Notes: generated from the sequence alone by a model not told the origin. A DNA stretch of 64,000 nucleotides from Psilocybe azurescens (GCA_023853785.1 JAJIRX010000570.1:744001-808000), one strand, 5' to 3'. Positions 1 to 12,899 are shown, counted from the stretch's first letter. Translations and numbers: made by a program.

Positions 1-925
1 CCTCCCCCTTCCTTTCCACAATCCGTCCCTTTCACCATCGAACCTAAGGAAGATCCGGATAATTGGGAAGTCACCAAGTTTTGGTATCGCTGCGTTGGCG
101 ACAAGGTGCGATATGACGTCCTTTGAGTGTCCAACGGCTTACATCATACTTCCAGACAACACTTGCTCAATCAGAAGATTTTTGCGTGGACATCTCGGCT
201 TTTCTGGCCATCGAACTTTCTCCCGTGGCTTGTCAAAGGCTCCTTCTCCGCCTCGACGAGCGCGGAACGGGAAATATATCCTTTTCTTCGCTTCAAGAAC
301 TCGTCAAGCAGGGGTCTTTTATCGATATCATTACCTCGTATACTCAAGGTTGACATCTTCTATTCCATCTGAGAATCAGGACGGCATAATAACTGTTTCT
401 CTTCCCGTAGACCCCGATCTGCCCTTGTTAATTTGGATTGATGACGATGTTGTCGGGAATGGGCCTAAGGTACTCGAAGCCTCCAAATGCGGAGTCACAG
501 TTATCCAACTGGCATCGACATCTGCGGCGAAGGCGTGGATCACAATTAATGCTGGTGCGCTACAACCTCATACTTCCATCTCTCAGACGATTGACGTGAT
601 CACAAAAGAGTTCCTCAAGGCGCACGATAGTCCAGCTGAGATTCGCTTCATCTCCGATCAAGTTCGCATTGACACTCACTCAGATCGCGTCGCATTTGAG
701 AATCATAATGCTGGTACTGAAACTTATCACTTTATCCGCGGTCAAGGAATTAAGGCGCCTATTCTTGTATACACCGACCGCAAGAGCATCCTTCTGACTC
801 ATTACGTCGAAAAGGACGAGATGGCAGGATCGTTGAACTCGCATTACAAGGTGTTCAAAGAATACGTGTCCGCATTGGGTGCTGGAAGGAAGGACGACAG
901 GGGATGGGCTAAATATAATGCATGA
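1..925 (+). CDS. Unrecognised protein, 3' part of a spliced gene
   Basis: The 5' end lies outside the window. Three exons fit: 1-105, 156-348 and 411-925, with introns 106-155 and 349-410 (both GT-AG, 50 and 62 nt). The frame is continuous across both junctions and gives about 270 residues before the stop at 923-925. The C-terminal half looks like a soluble alpha/beta protein; a stretch reading LPLLIWIDDDVVGNG sits just after the second junction. I do not recognise the family and see no signal peptide or membrane segment in the visible part. A 276-residue unspliced reading frame starting at position 95 is wrong in its first third, because it reads through both introns. The splice model is inferred from frame continuity only. 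Confidence 0.7.
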   Translation, partial: LPLPFHNPSLSPSNLRKIRIIGKSPSFGIAALATRCDMTSFECPTAYIILPDNTCSIRRFLRGHLGFSGHRTFSRGLSKAPSPPRRARNGKYILFFASRTRQAGVFYRYHYLVYSRLTSSIPSENQDGIITVSLPVDPDLPLLIWIDDDVVGNGPKVLEASKCGVTVIQLASTSAAKAWITINAGALQPHTSISQTIDVITKEFLKAHDSPAEIRFISDQVRIDTHSDRVAFENHNAGTETYHFIRGQGIKAPILVYTDRKSILLTHYVEKDEMAGSLNSHYKVFKEYVSALGAGRKDDRGWAKYNA

Positions 926-1865
926 TGGTCGGTAGTATTCGATACATTTTTTCTCCTCCGAGGTACCCAGTTAACCAGGCTTGTGCGTTAGACCATGCTC
1001 ATTTTGATATGGTTCAACTCACATCACGTCATTTAGACATTTCTTGAGGTATTCAACATGCACACAGACTCATTTGTATGAAGCATGTTTTGTCCAGGCC
1101 ACCATTAGGAGGCTATGGTACATAAACGCATCGTCTAATTATTCTTTATTCAAATCCTGTCTCCTTGAAGGGCTTACTTCGCTGATAGATACCACTTTTC
1201 AAACTCACGAGAGATTGGGCTGACCGCATAACACAGAATTATCACAGATGACAACACGTTGCTGTGGGCGTTGCAGAGCGTTGTTGGTTGCGTTCCGCTG
1301 GGCTCGTGGTACGTAGTACGTACGATTGAATACAAGCACGGACCGACGGCCGACATAGTAATTTTCTCATCGCCGTGGCCATGTGGAATTATCTTGAGTC
1401 TTCAGCAATAACTCTAATCGAAGAGATTCAAGAGATATTAATGAACCAGCAGCGAGTTTATTTATCTTAAGCTTACGTGACTATGAGGATAACCACATGT
1501 TTTTCCTGTCAGAGGGCAATCAAAGAGTGCGGAATGATGTGCCAAATATAGCCTCACTTCCTCGGCCACCAGTCGGATAGGTTGGTTACAAATACTTTAA
1601 AACATATATGTTGAACATACGCCGGAGTCTGTAGCTACTCCTTCTGGTTCTATTTCCTCGCGAAACTCCGCCTTTACACGTATTCCACAGGCGTCGATGA
1701 CTGAGTAACCGCGTTCTTTCGCAATTCTTTTGTTTGCTTTCCTTCTTTCTTTTCATTTTTTGCGTCTGTTCAGACGACCTCACATTCATTTCACACATTA
1801 CCTCTTCATTACCCTTGATAACACTTCTTTTCAACATCTTCTCTCAAAGCTCCTGGCAATTATCA
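926..1865. other. Intergenic region and 5' leader of the next gene
   Basis: No gene is supported here. The last ~150 bases are pyrimidine-rich, as expected for the leader of the gene that starts at 1866. An in-frame ATG at 1734 exists upstream, but it would add a hydrophobic extension encoded by this CT-rich leader and is not preferred. Confidence 0.5.
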
Positions 1866-3229
1866 ATGCAAGCTGCACATAAACGAGCTGCGGATTCATT
1901 CATTTCTCTCCACGCAAATCTTGACTTACCAATCTCTGTCGGCCTTGATGTCAATCTCGCACCGTTAGCCTCTCTAGTAGGTATCGGAAATGGTGGAGGA
2001 GGTTCCCCAGCAACCACCACCTCAGTACACACAACACCTATCGGTCAAACTGGCACCACTTTGGATACAACGCCAACCACTGTAGCTGCACAACCCTCCG
2101 AAGGCTCGCATACTGTAGCTATGCCTACCACATCCAACGGAGATGATGGTAGTCATACAGGCGCAGTGACCCCGACTATCGTCTTGACCAGCATCGAGAG
2201 ACCTTCCTCGATCCCGGGAACGACTGGTAACGACCTCTCCTTCACATCCGCTGCAGATACCAGTCTACGTTCGATACAAGGGTCAACGGCTAACGGAGCT
2301 GGAGCTGGCATTTTGGTTGTGATTGAGACATTATCAGGCAGCGTTATCAGGACAATTACTAGGGTGCCGAGACCTACTGATGGCGCAGCCATTTCTTTTG
2401 GTGCATCGAGTTCTTTGGTGGAAAATCATTCAATAGATCCCAGCAATTCAGCTGATTTTTCGACAACTGCAACAACCACTTTTGCGTCTGTAGACCCAAC
2501 AAATGATGGACCCGGTGCAACCAACACACCTCGTAGTGGAAGCTCAAAAGGGGGATTGTCGCCAGGAGAAATTGCTGGGATCGTCATCGCATTGATTATC
2601 CTGCTCATAGGTATCTTCATCGTCATTTGTCGCAGACGAAGGGCATACCGCAGAGATCAGGCGACACTTGGATGGAGCACAAGCAGGTTGTCATACCAAT
2701 ACCAAGACGAATCATCCCCTCGGTTCCAAGATGTATTCCGAAGATTCACCATGCCGTCAGCCCCTAATCGACCAAATTCTTCAAATGAAGAAACGGCTAT
2801 TCTCTCACCTCCACCTATGGCGGAGTACGCAAGATCTGAGAGGAGCTCAATGAGTGCTTCCAGCTTATCTCGCTCCCTCAGCTCAAGCCTCCGCGATCGT
2901 GGCCATCGGCACTCAGGTTCTGTTGGATCGACAAACTCTGCCGGCACCGTACAGTCTTTATTGATCGATACACGAGAGTTCACTGTCAAAGAGACTGCTC
3001 CAGTGTCCGCCCCTCCTTTCAGCTCTTCAAAATCATTTGTGCTATCGAGTCCTCCTATTCCAACCATTCAGATTTCGCCACCAACATCGCCGAAAAAATA
3101 TTTATACCTTCATATCGTCCAATTGCTGTCGACTTACCTCCCATCCCACCTTTGCCTTCTTCGCCTCCTCCTATGCCACCCAGTAGCCCACTCCGAAGCC
3201 GAAATCCATTTGAGGACCCTCCAGGTTAA
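1866..3229 (+). CDS. Single-pass membrane protein, Ser/Thr-rich ectodomain
   Basis: Start chosen at the ATG at 1866. The protein has a Thr/Ser/Gly-rich extracellular-type region (about residues 45-230), one hydrophobic segment (about 235-260, containing IAGIVIALIILLIGIFIVIC) followed by basic residues RRRR, then a Ser/Pro-rich cytoplasmic tail. This is a type I-like layout without a recognisable cleavable signal peptide. The frame breaks in an A6 run at 3093-3098. With one more A the tail continues as a Pro-rich stretch ending with NPFEDPPG and a stop at 3227-3229 (454 aa). As given, the frame runs instead to 3248. The gene at 5686 is a relative with the same plan. The SH3 domain found there is absent here, so this copy is either truncated or genuinely SH3-less. 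Role unknown; a cell-surface or cell-fusion function is possible by architecture only. Confidence 0.65.
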
Positions 3230-5685
3230 ATTAGCGGTTCATCATTGACTTGTGAACGTGTGTAGCAACCCATATCAACATGTTCCCTGCACTGACGAAA
3301 TTGATCAAGTCTGTAGGAGATTTCTGTCATGGTTTGTATAAATTCACGATAGTATACTTAGTGGCCCAAGTACTTCTGTAGTGGCATACTTGAACAACGG
3401 ACGCTTATCCTATGACCTCTTCCATTACCAATCGGGTAACACTGCGCCACATAGGCCTCGGGCTTCTTATTCGCGACAGTGGCGTTAAGTCTCTAAGGCT
3501 TCGCAGGCATTCCATTCTGGGTAGTTTCTGGTCATTTTAAGTTCCGAAGACACCCTCCGAGATTCTTGTGCCGCAGACATCAAAGTGCATGGTTTGTGCA
3601 TTGTGTTGACATTCTTGTTGAATTTTAATGGAGCTTGTGATGTATCCTTTGTATGCCACTACCGATCAACTTAACTAAATTCACGAGTGAAGATTGTAAT
3701 AGACTAGAACTATAGACATCCGAGACCATACGGTAGCTCAAAATATTTATCTATCTCGAGGACGGTGTGTGGCGCCTTGTATTGCAAAGGTAGATAGTAG
3801 GTGTGTGTGTGTGGGGGGGGGGGTGGAGAGGTCGGCGGCATTGCCATTGCGTCATCTCCAGGGCGTAGAGGGCCGATGGCACTGCTGAAGGGGTACTCTG
3901 CTCTACCTAGTATATGTGCAGACTTGTAAATAAGGGGAGGATTATGCGAAATTAAGGTGGTGGGTGGGTGGGGTTTTTGGAGAAATTCGGTGGGTAATAA
4001 ATGAGCGAAGTGGAATGTGTCGAGTGCCTACACAGTCGGTCGTGGTACGACTTAGAGTATGTGAAGTGAAAAGGTTAGGGGAAGTAGATGGTAAATACAC
4101 GTGATGGTATCTCCTTCTCACGAGAAGACGTACCTGCAGGGGGTACTTTCATTATTCATGTCAAATTCCGACATTCCAGAGTAAGCTCAGTGCGTAGTCT
4201 AATATCCCCTCATTCTAGTCGTAATCTCAACGCGAAGATATTATTAATACGCAGAAATAGTGTTTGTCTTTATTACTTCCAAATCTACAATGTATGCGTT
4301 AGTAAGGCCTTCAATTATATCGACTACCTTTGGCTTGTATCATTTAAGTTTCACCCTTTAGTTTCTCTCAGATCATTTGGTCGGTTCAGTTATTCGGGCT
4401 AAGTTAATTTATGGCATAATTAAATCACGTTAGGTATCGGTTTAACTCCCCATCATCTCTGGACCCTGCATAGTCAGGCACATTCTCCCTGTACAACATT
4501 GCCCAGCTTGTTATTTACCATTTACGCTTTCTTGTCGATATATAGCTGAACTCGAGTTTGAACTTGCTCATAATATTTTTAATGTTTCGACAATGAACCG
4601 CAGGATGTTTATTTAGAGAACTGAACTCGCACACGGGCATCTATTTCAATGCACTACGCGACGGGTGTACTATCCTGTACTATCCCAGGAGCTTGTTATT
4701 TACAGACGTTCAAACTCCGGCATCATCCCGACGAGGATCACTTGCGGGGCCGCTCTTGGAATAAGGGAAAGTATCTCACACGACGCCATGAGGTAACGAG
4801 TAACGTGCAGTTCTGCGCGGAGTGCGAAGGATGGAAGAGGAGTGGGAGCCCAAGAGCCATACGTTGAACCTCAGTAAGTATATATATGTAGCTGGTGATT
4901 TTGTCTCTACGTGCGAGAGACTCTGTCAACCTTGAGCCAGTTAATCTTTTGGTGGAGTAGGTTGGCGTTGTAAACCCTGAATAAATGCATACTTCGATTC
5001 TGTATCTTGGCCATTTATTGATGGGCGCAGCTGTAAGCGTCAACGGCTTGAAGATGTAACCACATAGAGTGTCGGCTTACGGAGATACAAGAGATACCAA
5101 GACTGAGAAATTACTACATTATGTGAGACTCCAATCTTCCGTGATTCAAACAGGACTGGAGATTCAAAGCAAAGGACTTTCAGAGCACAAGGAGACTTGA
5201 AAAGACATCATGATTCATGCGGGGGTATTGAAGTAAAATTGGGGTCGGAAAATCCTTGTGCTTTAAAAAAGCGCGTGGCAACGTACAACACTCGTAGACT
5301 TGTACGATATCAAAACATGGAGTGGGAGCAGGGAAGAAGAACAGTTTCTTTGTGTGCTTGTCGAGCCGTCAAACTGAAATCTTTTCTCATCACTGCCTTC
5401 CCCTTTGGCATAGTCTCGGATTTCGAACACTCGCCCTAGCTTCTTTCCTTCCGGCATGTGAGGGCATTCGTCGTCCTATATCATGAGTGCCCCATTTGAG
5501 GGATTTAATTTTCCTCCATCCTACCCCGTATGCCAGCAAGTACTATTGTTGCGACACCGTCTTGCGATTCTTAACATCATCTCCCCAAAAATACTCGCCC
5601 TTTCAGTAAGGCGACTCCACTCTCGTTAATTTTCATCTTCTCTTTAGGTCACCTCACCTCATCTCGTCAAGGAAACCGCGCTACT
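3230..5685. other. Long intergenic region, no supported gene
   Basis: I see no coherent coding region on either strand; the short open frames lack introns, family resemblance or composition support. It holds a (GT)n tract running into a run of G at about 3801-3823. The final ~100 bases before 5686 are a pyrimidine-rich leader. Confidence 0.45.
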
Positions 5686-7708
5686 ATGCGCGTTTCGCAG
5701 CGACAAACAAGCGACCATATCGTTATTGGACGCGCGCTTGCGGATAAAACCATTGTCGAAGCGCGCGAGCCTCAGCTCATTAAAATTGGTCTTCCGCTAC
5801 CTTCAGTACCCGTCCTTACTCCTCTGCTATCCCCCCTCGTAGGTGGAAGCAATAGCAACCAGAACTCGGGCTCTGGCTCTGGCTCTGGCTCAACCACAAC
5901 TGCCGCTGCTCCACCACCTGCGCAATCGACAACATCTTCCGGCAACTCTGGCAGCAGTGGAGGCGCCTCTGGAGGAAGCTCAGGTGGATCGTCATCTGGT
6001 AGTACAGGAGATGGTTCTACTACCTCTAACCCGGGTATGGTGGGTCCTCCTCAGGAGGAGGAGGAGGAACTTCGTCAGGGGGAACTTCATCCTCAGGAGG
6101 GAGCTCGTCGGGGGAACTTCATCTTCGGGAGGTAGTTCATCGGGGACACTTCGTCTTCAGGAGGAAGTACTTCCTCCGGGGGTCTTCAGGGTCCGGTAAT
6201 GGGTCGTCATCCTCAGGCGATACATCTTCGTCCGGGTCAACTTCAGGAGATACCTCGACATCAGGTAACGGCTCTTCTTCTGGGTCCTCATCTTCATCTT
6301 CGCAAGGAGGTGATGGAAATACGAGTACTTCTGGAGGAATAGTATTGTCTAGCGGTGGATCTGCTAATAGCACATCAACATCAGACGGGGGTCATCTGAT
6401 TTGAATGGCTCGGACAGCGGGGATGCCCAGCATAGCGCTGGTTCTGGCGGCGGGTCATCGTCGGGTGGTGTCGCAAACGCTGGTGGTATCCCAGGAAGCA
6501 CAGGCGGAGTTCACTCTGTGAGTGGTAAAGGTATTCCATACTCGACTCAATCTGGCGGAAACTCTGCGGCTACTGGCGTTGGAGGGATATCTTCGGGTGG
6601 AAGCGATGGTGAAAATAGTGGCGGCAAACACGGTCTTTCTGGAGGCGCTATTGCCGGAATTGCTATATGTCTTCTGGCGCTTCTTGTTGGTTTTGTGATA
6701 TTCTTTGTAAGACGTCGGACGAGGTCGCGCCGCCATGAGCAAACAAACCGATGGTGGTTCACCAGCAATCGCGTCTCGCAGCCCTACGGAGATAGAAACA
6801 GCAAAGAAATTCTCGCTCCAGGTGTTCGCACTGCACGCAGCAGCTTCGCCACCACCGTCGACCACTCTGACCGTTCAGATCGAAACCATTCACCGATCCC
6901 ACGGAACAGCTTTATTATACCTCCTCTCCCACCCATGGCTGAGATTGGACGTGCAAATGGTAATATACCGGCTCTCACAATTGACACTTCCCATTTTTCA
7001 TCGGCCCCAGTCATCATTGAAAGTCGGTTCTCCGTCTCAAGTCAAGTTTCGGCGGAGACAGGCTCAGAATATCTTGTTGTCCACCATCGCGATAGCCTAA
7101 ATCCCGGGACGCCTATGTCCGTTCGACCGTTCTCTCCTTCAGAGTCGTTCGCTTTCCCAAGGCCTCCTGATCCAGTCGGCGACAGAAATTCGGCATACTC
7201 TCGTCCGTCGAGCAGTGGCACCCTGGCAATGTTACAAGCTGGAACTCATTTCTCCTTCCATTCGTCAAACGTGCCACCCACACCTAGTTTACCGACCTTG
7301 ATTGTCAGTCAGGACAACCCAATCAACAGCGTTTTGGATCCATTTGCAGATAATAACCCTTTTGACAATCCGGCTCCAACAGAACCTTCCTACGCTTCTG
7401 GCAATGGAGACTTTGCGGAAACTGAATTCATTTGCCGCCCTTTCGTCCCAACTCTTCCTGATGAACTCGCGGTGCGCCCCGACGATCCCGTTCGCATATT
7501 GAAGACGTTTGACGACGGATGGGCGCTTGTCGAGAAAGTTCGACTAGACGACCCAAAGGGAAAGCGAACCAACGAAGGGGTGGAACGTGGTTTGATACCC
7601 ATTGATTGCTTGAGAGCACCTGGTCAAGCACTTCCCGCCTTCTTTGCTGCGAAGCGTGTCAGCAGCTACGCGGGTTCACTTGCAGGGAGCGAAATCAACG
7701 CCCTTTAG
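5686..7708 (+). CDS. Fus1-like membrane protein: Ser/Gly-rich ectodomain, one TM, C-terminal SH3
   Basis: The ATG at 5686 opens a protein with an L/P/V-rich N terminus, a long Ser/Gly low-complexity region, a transmembrane segment (nt ~6640-6720, containing AIAGIAICLLALLVGFVIFF, then RRRTRSRR), a Ser/Pro-rich tail and an SH3-like domain near the end (nt ~7440-7620, with VRILKTFDDGWALVEKV and GLIPIDCLR). Yeast Fus1 has this same order (O-glycosylated Ser/Thr region, TM, SH3), so a surface protein that recruits partners through SH3 is plausible; orthology is not shown. The frame is broken at five G-runs: 6033-6035, 6110-6114, 6142-6145, 6178-6182 and 6387-6391. One extra G at each restores a single 675-residue Ser/Gly-rich frame, with exact divisibility by three. 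I read these as assembly errors. It is related to the gene at 1866. Confidence 0.75.
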
Positions 7709-8681
7709 GGTATGTATTTCTCATTCTCGCATACAACTCTACCGAATACTGATACCGAGCTTGGTTAGTTGTGGTCACAGCAGTACTTACAGCGCCCACG
7801 GATTAGTTGTGTTTTGTCTGATATTATCATTTATTTATATCGTAGAATTTCGTCATTTGCATCTCCCATTCGCTGACGGATAACGCAGGCGACAGTCTCA
7901 ACTTCACTTCTCTCATCACCGGCCTTTACGGTTCTTCTTCGTGCCATCTTTGCCCTCCCAAGCCTTTACGGTTCTTCTTTGCTCCTCCTGTTAACACACT
8001 TTCTCTGTTTCTAACATGCAAAATGCAACTTGGATCTCTGGTGCCTATGCAATATACCCTCGTACTCCGATTTCTGTATTTCTACACACTACATAGCATT
8101 TGCAAGACGTGTGGTTCTGCCTGCATGTAATGTAAATACTGGAGTTGTACGTCTTCTAACTTGTACTCGTGACATTATTTTACACTTTAAATTAGACATC
8201 AATCTGAGCAGTAGATACTTACCTTAGCAACAATCCACGGATTTTCTTTATATATATTTTTCCCATGTGCAAGCTCCACCTGTCTGTTGCCTGTCTGAAT
8301 TGAATGAGTTGTGTGAAACATATCTACGTACAATAGTATTTGTCCATGAGCGACTTATCCGATGTTCGGATATTCATAGTTACACGGTAAGCGCGCTAGC
8401 CGCCGGACTTAGCATTTTTCGCGTAACGCGTGGAAGCGCGTAAGGGATTCAGACGCGACTTAAAAAGGCCACGTGAACTCTCCAACAAGTCACGGGACTA
8501 CAACCTTTGTTCTGATGAACTAAAGCGTGAACTTAAACTCGTACTACGTGCCCCTCATCGAGCTCTAGCCCTGTTCTAACTTCAATCGCGACCTCGATAA
8601 TCGTATCCAACTAAACTCCACTCCAAATTTTAACCCAGGACAATTGACCACGACGTACAATAACCCAATCGGACCGCAATA
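7709..8681. other. Intergenic, no gene seen
   Basis: A 3' untranslated-type AT-rich stretch follows the SH3 gene, then upstream sequence of APC2. No coherent coding region, RNA gene or repeat was recognised. Confidence 0.4.
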
Positions 8682-11600
8682 ATGGCCACCGACGCGCTTC
8701 GGTCACAAGTCGCGACGAAATGGCAGGAATCGTTCCATAGACTCAATTCTGACGCTCCTGGGATATCTGGGCTGATGAACTTTAGTGAAGTAGGCGTATA
8801 ATGTCGAAACACTGTTCATTTTTGGCTAATGAGATCTTTGATAGGCTTGGGCGATATCAACTCAATATCTATATCCTTGGGACATCAATAATGCTTTCGT
8901 CGGCGCAAACGGGAGACCATTCGGTAAGTTTATCTTGTACGTAGAACGCCTTGCAGACTGATACAATGGCTTTGTATAAGATAGGAAAAGACATGGATGC
9001 CGCTCGCCCAGCGTTCAACCTGGTTAATCATTCCCGAAGGCTTCCAGCTTTATTGGAAAATTTTCTTGGTAAGGTACTCAAATTACTTATGAATGAATGC
9101 AATGCGACCTCCATCTTTTACAGATGATATGCGTCAGAACTTCTATCTGATTGAGAACGAAATCAATCAATACATGGAGCGATATGAAGTGCGTCGAAGC
9201 TCGATTTTATGCTAGCCTATCTGACGTTGCTTTTACCGGTAAAGGCCAGCCAAGAAACCGCAGAACTGGAATTACTGATCGCTAAATTGATGGAATGGTA
9301 CAAATCGTGGGCGCCACCGCAAGAGTGAGTAATGCTGTTCCTCACGTCTTCTTTAGTCTCATAAGAACTAAGACTCGGATCCACCGTATTCTCATCTTAT
9401 ACCCTCAACTTTCAAACACGCCTATTCTCCGCACTTCCTCCTTCCTTTGCTCATGGATTTAAGACTCTATGTGCCCGACTGCTTTCACCGCCAGCCGACG
9501 ACCAAGAAGAAACTTGGGATCCAAACATCTACGCTGAACTATGGAAGGACTTCGAGGTCCTAGGTCTAATCGATCGATACGAAAGCATCATCGCGAGCGT
9601 CGGATACGAGTTTATCGAGGACCACGTGCTGAGTCGGTGTACAGGGGAATGGGGGAAACCGATGTTGGAGGAACTTAGGGTATGGATGTCAGAAAAGGTT
9701 GTTCCGTGGATGCTGCATGTATATGCAAGAGGGGCCTCTAATGGTACGTTTGATTTTTTCATACCTTTAATTTTGACGGCGAAACATCTTCCAGCTGAGG
9801 AGGCCAGATCGATGCTTCAAGGTGTCGGATCCCGTTTCGATTTCCACATCAACAAAACGTTATGCGATCTCCGGTTTGTCTATTTGAACATTCAGTTCGC
9901 GCATATATTGACATTTTTTGCAGGACTAGAGAAATCTTTGATATCATCATCGATTTCCCAGATTCGATGGGTGCATTACAAGATTTAAGAGTTTGTGTCC
10001 CTTCCTGGACACGTGCATCGTTAGCCTAACAATGTCTTCAGGATTGTCTTCAGCGAGTTGATCAACGTTCTAACCTTGTGAAGAGCTTGCGAAAATCGTG
10101 CGTATATTCTGCCGTACATCTCTTTTTTTTTGCCACTAATCGGTACTTCAGGAATCAGAAGCGGCTGCTCCATCCGGGAGCGGATACCAAACTTATCCTC
10201 CAGCAATATGTCGCTACTATTAAATGCCTTCGAATCGTCGATCCGCCTGGCGTCCTGCTCTTCAAAGTGGCGGATCCCATTCGGCGTTATCTCAGGTATA
10301 TTTTTCAAATAATGATGTGTGCCCCCAAAGTGCTTATTGTCTTTCCGTTGTTTTTTTTTTTTTGTCAGAGATCGTCCGGATACAATCCGAAGTATCGTGG
10401 CGAACTTGGTTGGCGATGATGACGGTGGCGATTCTCTGGTCGACGAAACCGAACCTATTCAGCCGCTTCAACAACCCGAACTCGAAGACTATACCGATCC
10501 GAGCTGGGAGCCGGAGCCTGTTGATGCTGGCCCTGGTATGTATTCTGTCACTTTCGTTAGTCCATCAAAGATGAGTTCTGATGAGTCTAAACTTGACCTA
10601 GAATTCCGAACCAACAAACCAAGCGATATCATAAGCACGCTCGTCAGCATCTACGATTCGAAGGATTTGTTTGTCAAGGAATTGCAAGTGCTTCTGGCGC
10701 AGAGATTGTTGTTGATCACGAAAGAGAACTCGGACCGAGTTGAGCGAGAGGTATGTCAGATTTCACACTTTCGGTCTTCCTTCTTCGGTCACTGTTTCCG
10801 ATTTTCGTGTTGACAATATTCATGGAAGAGGAAAAACGTCGAAATTCTGAAGATTCGGTTTGGAGAGGCGGCGTTGCAGGTGTGCGAGGTTATGTTGAAG
10901 GATATGACGGATTCCAAGCGCATCGACGGGCATGTACAGTCGCAGAAGGATGTGAGAATGTTTGACCATGAGCTCTGTTTTGTTATTATTGCTAATGACA
11001 GTTGGTTCTCTAGTCTGTTGTGCACCCGACTATCATATCCCGGCATTTCTGGCCTTCCCTCGAGGCGAGCGATCTGGCCATGCCTGGTCAATTTAAGACG
11101 TTCGTCACTTGTATTTTTCTGTTATCTTTTTGCGCTGTACTGATATAATCTTCTTGTTTAGATTGCAAGATGAATATGCGCACGAATTCTCGGTGTTCAA
11201 ACCTGACAAGAAGCTCAAGTGGTTACCACATCTTGGTACTGTCCAGCTTGAACTCGAACTCGAAGATCGGACGGTCGAAGTGGATGTTCCGCCTCTTGAG
11301 GCAGCATTCATTGAACTCTTTGCAGATCAAAGTCGGTTTTCTTTCTGATTTTTGACCTTTTTTCCAACCTGGTGTTTTCTCTTTCTTATGTAGCTGTCTG
11401 GATTCTGGATGATCTGATAAGCTCTGTTGGATCCGTCGATCGAAGCTCCGCAATCAAGGCACTTTCGACGTGGGTTGACCACGGCGTGCTGAAAGAGGAC
11501 CCTGAGAACACGTTCAGACTGCTTGAGCGGGCAGAGGAACCAAGTGAATCTACTGTTCGAGAAAGAGACTTGGCTGCATTGCGTTTGTATTCATTCCTTT

Positions 11601-11962
11601 GTTTCATGTCGGGAAGGAGCATTTCATTGACCTTTTACATCCGTCCAGCGGCGAGCGAGATGGATGCTCCTCCGTTGTCGGTTACACAGCAGCAACAAGC
11701 TGACCAAATGAGGGTCTATTGGAAGGTACTGTCGTTCTCTTTACGGTGTTTTAAACATTCCTGATTGACCTTTCGTATTGTGTAGTTTATCGAGGGCATG
11801 CTTACGAATCTTGAAAAACTACCTTTGGATCGGATTCAGTCGATGTTGAGGTTTGCTCCTGGCTATAACCAGTCAATTGAGCAGCTGTCTGGTTTCATGG
11901 AGGCTGCTAGGCGTGAGGGCCTCGTTGTTGTTCGTGACGGAATATGGAAGTTGAACAAATAA
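8682..11962 (+). CDS. APC2: Anaphase-promoting complex subunit 2 (cullin subunit)
   Basis: Cullin-type scaffold of the APC/C ubiquitin ligase; it holds the RING subunit Apc11 and acts in the nucleus on cyclins and securin. Eighteen exons join cleanly: 8682-8789, 8845-8923, 8985-9068, 9124-9188, 9245-9324, 9373-9743, 9795-9873, 9924-9990, 10042-10097, 10152-10295, 10369-10535, 10602-10750, 10829-10951, 11014-11099, 11162-11331, 11394-11582, 11649-11725 and 11786-11962. The sum is 2271 nt, 756 residues, close to the usual APC2 length. The cullin homology region spans about residues 435-610 (for example LLAQRLLLITKE, then RFGEAALQVCEVMLKDM). The APC2 C-terminal winged-helix domain is at about 690-756 (YWKFIEGMLTNLEKLPLDRI ... 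EGLVVVRDGIWKLNK). No frame break in any exon. One intron contains a T13 run. It is convergent with the first GST, 104 bp away. Exon ends are inferred from GT-AG signals and frame. Confidence 0.92.
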
Positions 11963-12066
11963 ACGAATCTTTTCTTCTCTCATTCTCCTGTGTACAATAA
12001 TGTTTATTTGTTCTCCTTTGTATCTAGTGTTTTTATGTCTCGAATTTCGAACAGCCAAGTATATGC

Positions 12067-12899
12067 TCACTTTACTTGTTCATATTTCTTCAGGCCCTCT
12101 ACGAAAGCTTTCCATCGACCGTCATTCCAAGAAGCAATATCCCTCCATTCCTCGCTGTCTTCTCCCAGAACAGCTCTGGTCCATGCCATATATCCACCAA
12201 CGACGAAATCTGCCCAACAGGGAATGGCTCCCATGATGAATGGGCCGCTTGCTCCAGCTTTCGTGAACCATTCGTCCGTTCGATCAAGCCCTAACTTGAC
12301 CTTCGCCCACTCCGCGACGCGTCGCTCTCCTGTCGGTGCTAGATCCTCGAGCTTCTTCCCGTACATTGCCTCGCGAGTCCGGCGAAAGTACTCCGCGCTG
12401 CGCGGATTGAGCTTCTCACACTCGGCTGGGACAAGGAAGTTGAAGATGGGGCTCATATTCAGCGCGAACGCGCGTGCGAAGGGGGCTTGCACCCCCGCTG
12501 TGTTATGTGGGAAAATGAGAGGCGCGTTTGGATATGCTTTGTCGAGGTATTGTGCTATTTCGAATGAGTTGGCGAGTGTTGCGCCGGTGGATGGGTCGTG
12601 GATTGCGGGGAGGGTGTATGCGGGCTCTCCGCTGGGCTTCTTCGTAGTTGTTGGCGGGATCCCGTGCTTTTTGCAGTGGGGCTCGATGTCTGGGTATTCG
12701 ACCCATTCGGTGTGGTATGGGATGCCTTTGAAGTTGAGGCAGTACCTACACACCCGTGTGTTTTTGTTTTTGTTTTTGTCTTGGGATGCAAGGAGACGAG
12801 AGTGGTTGGGGACAGTTTGCCTTACCTTGTTTTCCAGGTGTTAGGGGACCATGCTTTCTTCGCGAGACGAGAAGGTATGTCGTAGAACGTGATCTTCAT
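12067..12899 (-). CDS. Glutathione S-transferase 1, fungal etherase-like
   Basis: Two exons, 12826-12899 and 12067-12745, flank an 80-nt GT-AG intron; 250 residues. The thioredoxin-like N domain starts MKITFYDIPS and continues after the splice with RYCLNFKGIPYHTEWVEYPD; the glutathione-site-like motifs PAIHDPSTG and EIAQYLDKAYP follow. The all-alpha C domain contains GPFIMGAIPCWADFVV and ends with a SWNDGRW motif. This is the layout of the fungal GSTs related to bacterial LigE etherase (GSTFuA-type), soluble enzymes or ligandins that handle lignin- and wood-derived aromatics. With GST5 it shares the insert YFRRTRE, absent from the other five, so these two form a subgroup. The frame is intact. 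The intron falls after codon 24, phase 2, as in all seven GSTs here. Class is inferred by memory of family motifs. Confidence 0.88.

Noticed and set aside
1734..1865. N-terminal extension of the first membrane protein
   Set aside because: Encoded by a CT-rich leader; the paralogue has no equivalent and starts close to the point aligned with 1866.
6137..6373. Minus-strand Asp/Glu/Pro-rich frame
   Set aside because: Mirror image of the Ser/Gly repeats of the SH3 membrane protein.
6033..6391. Programmed ribosomal frameshifting in the Ser/Gly-rich gene
   Set aside because: Five shifts in G-runs of one gene, with the same pattern in unrelated genes, fit assembly errors far better.
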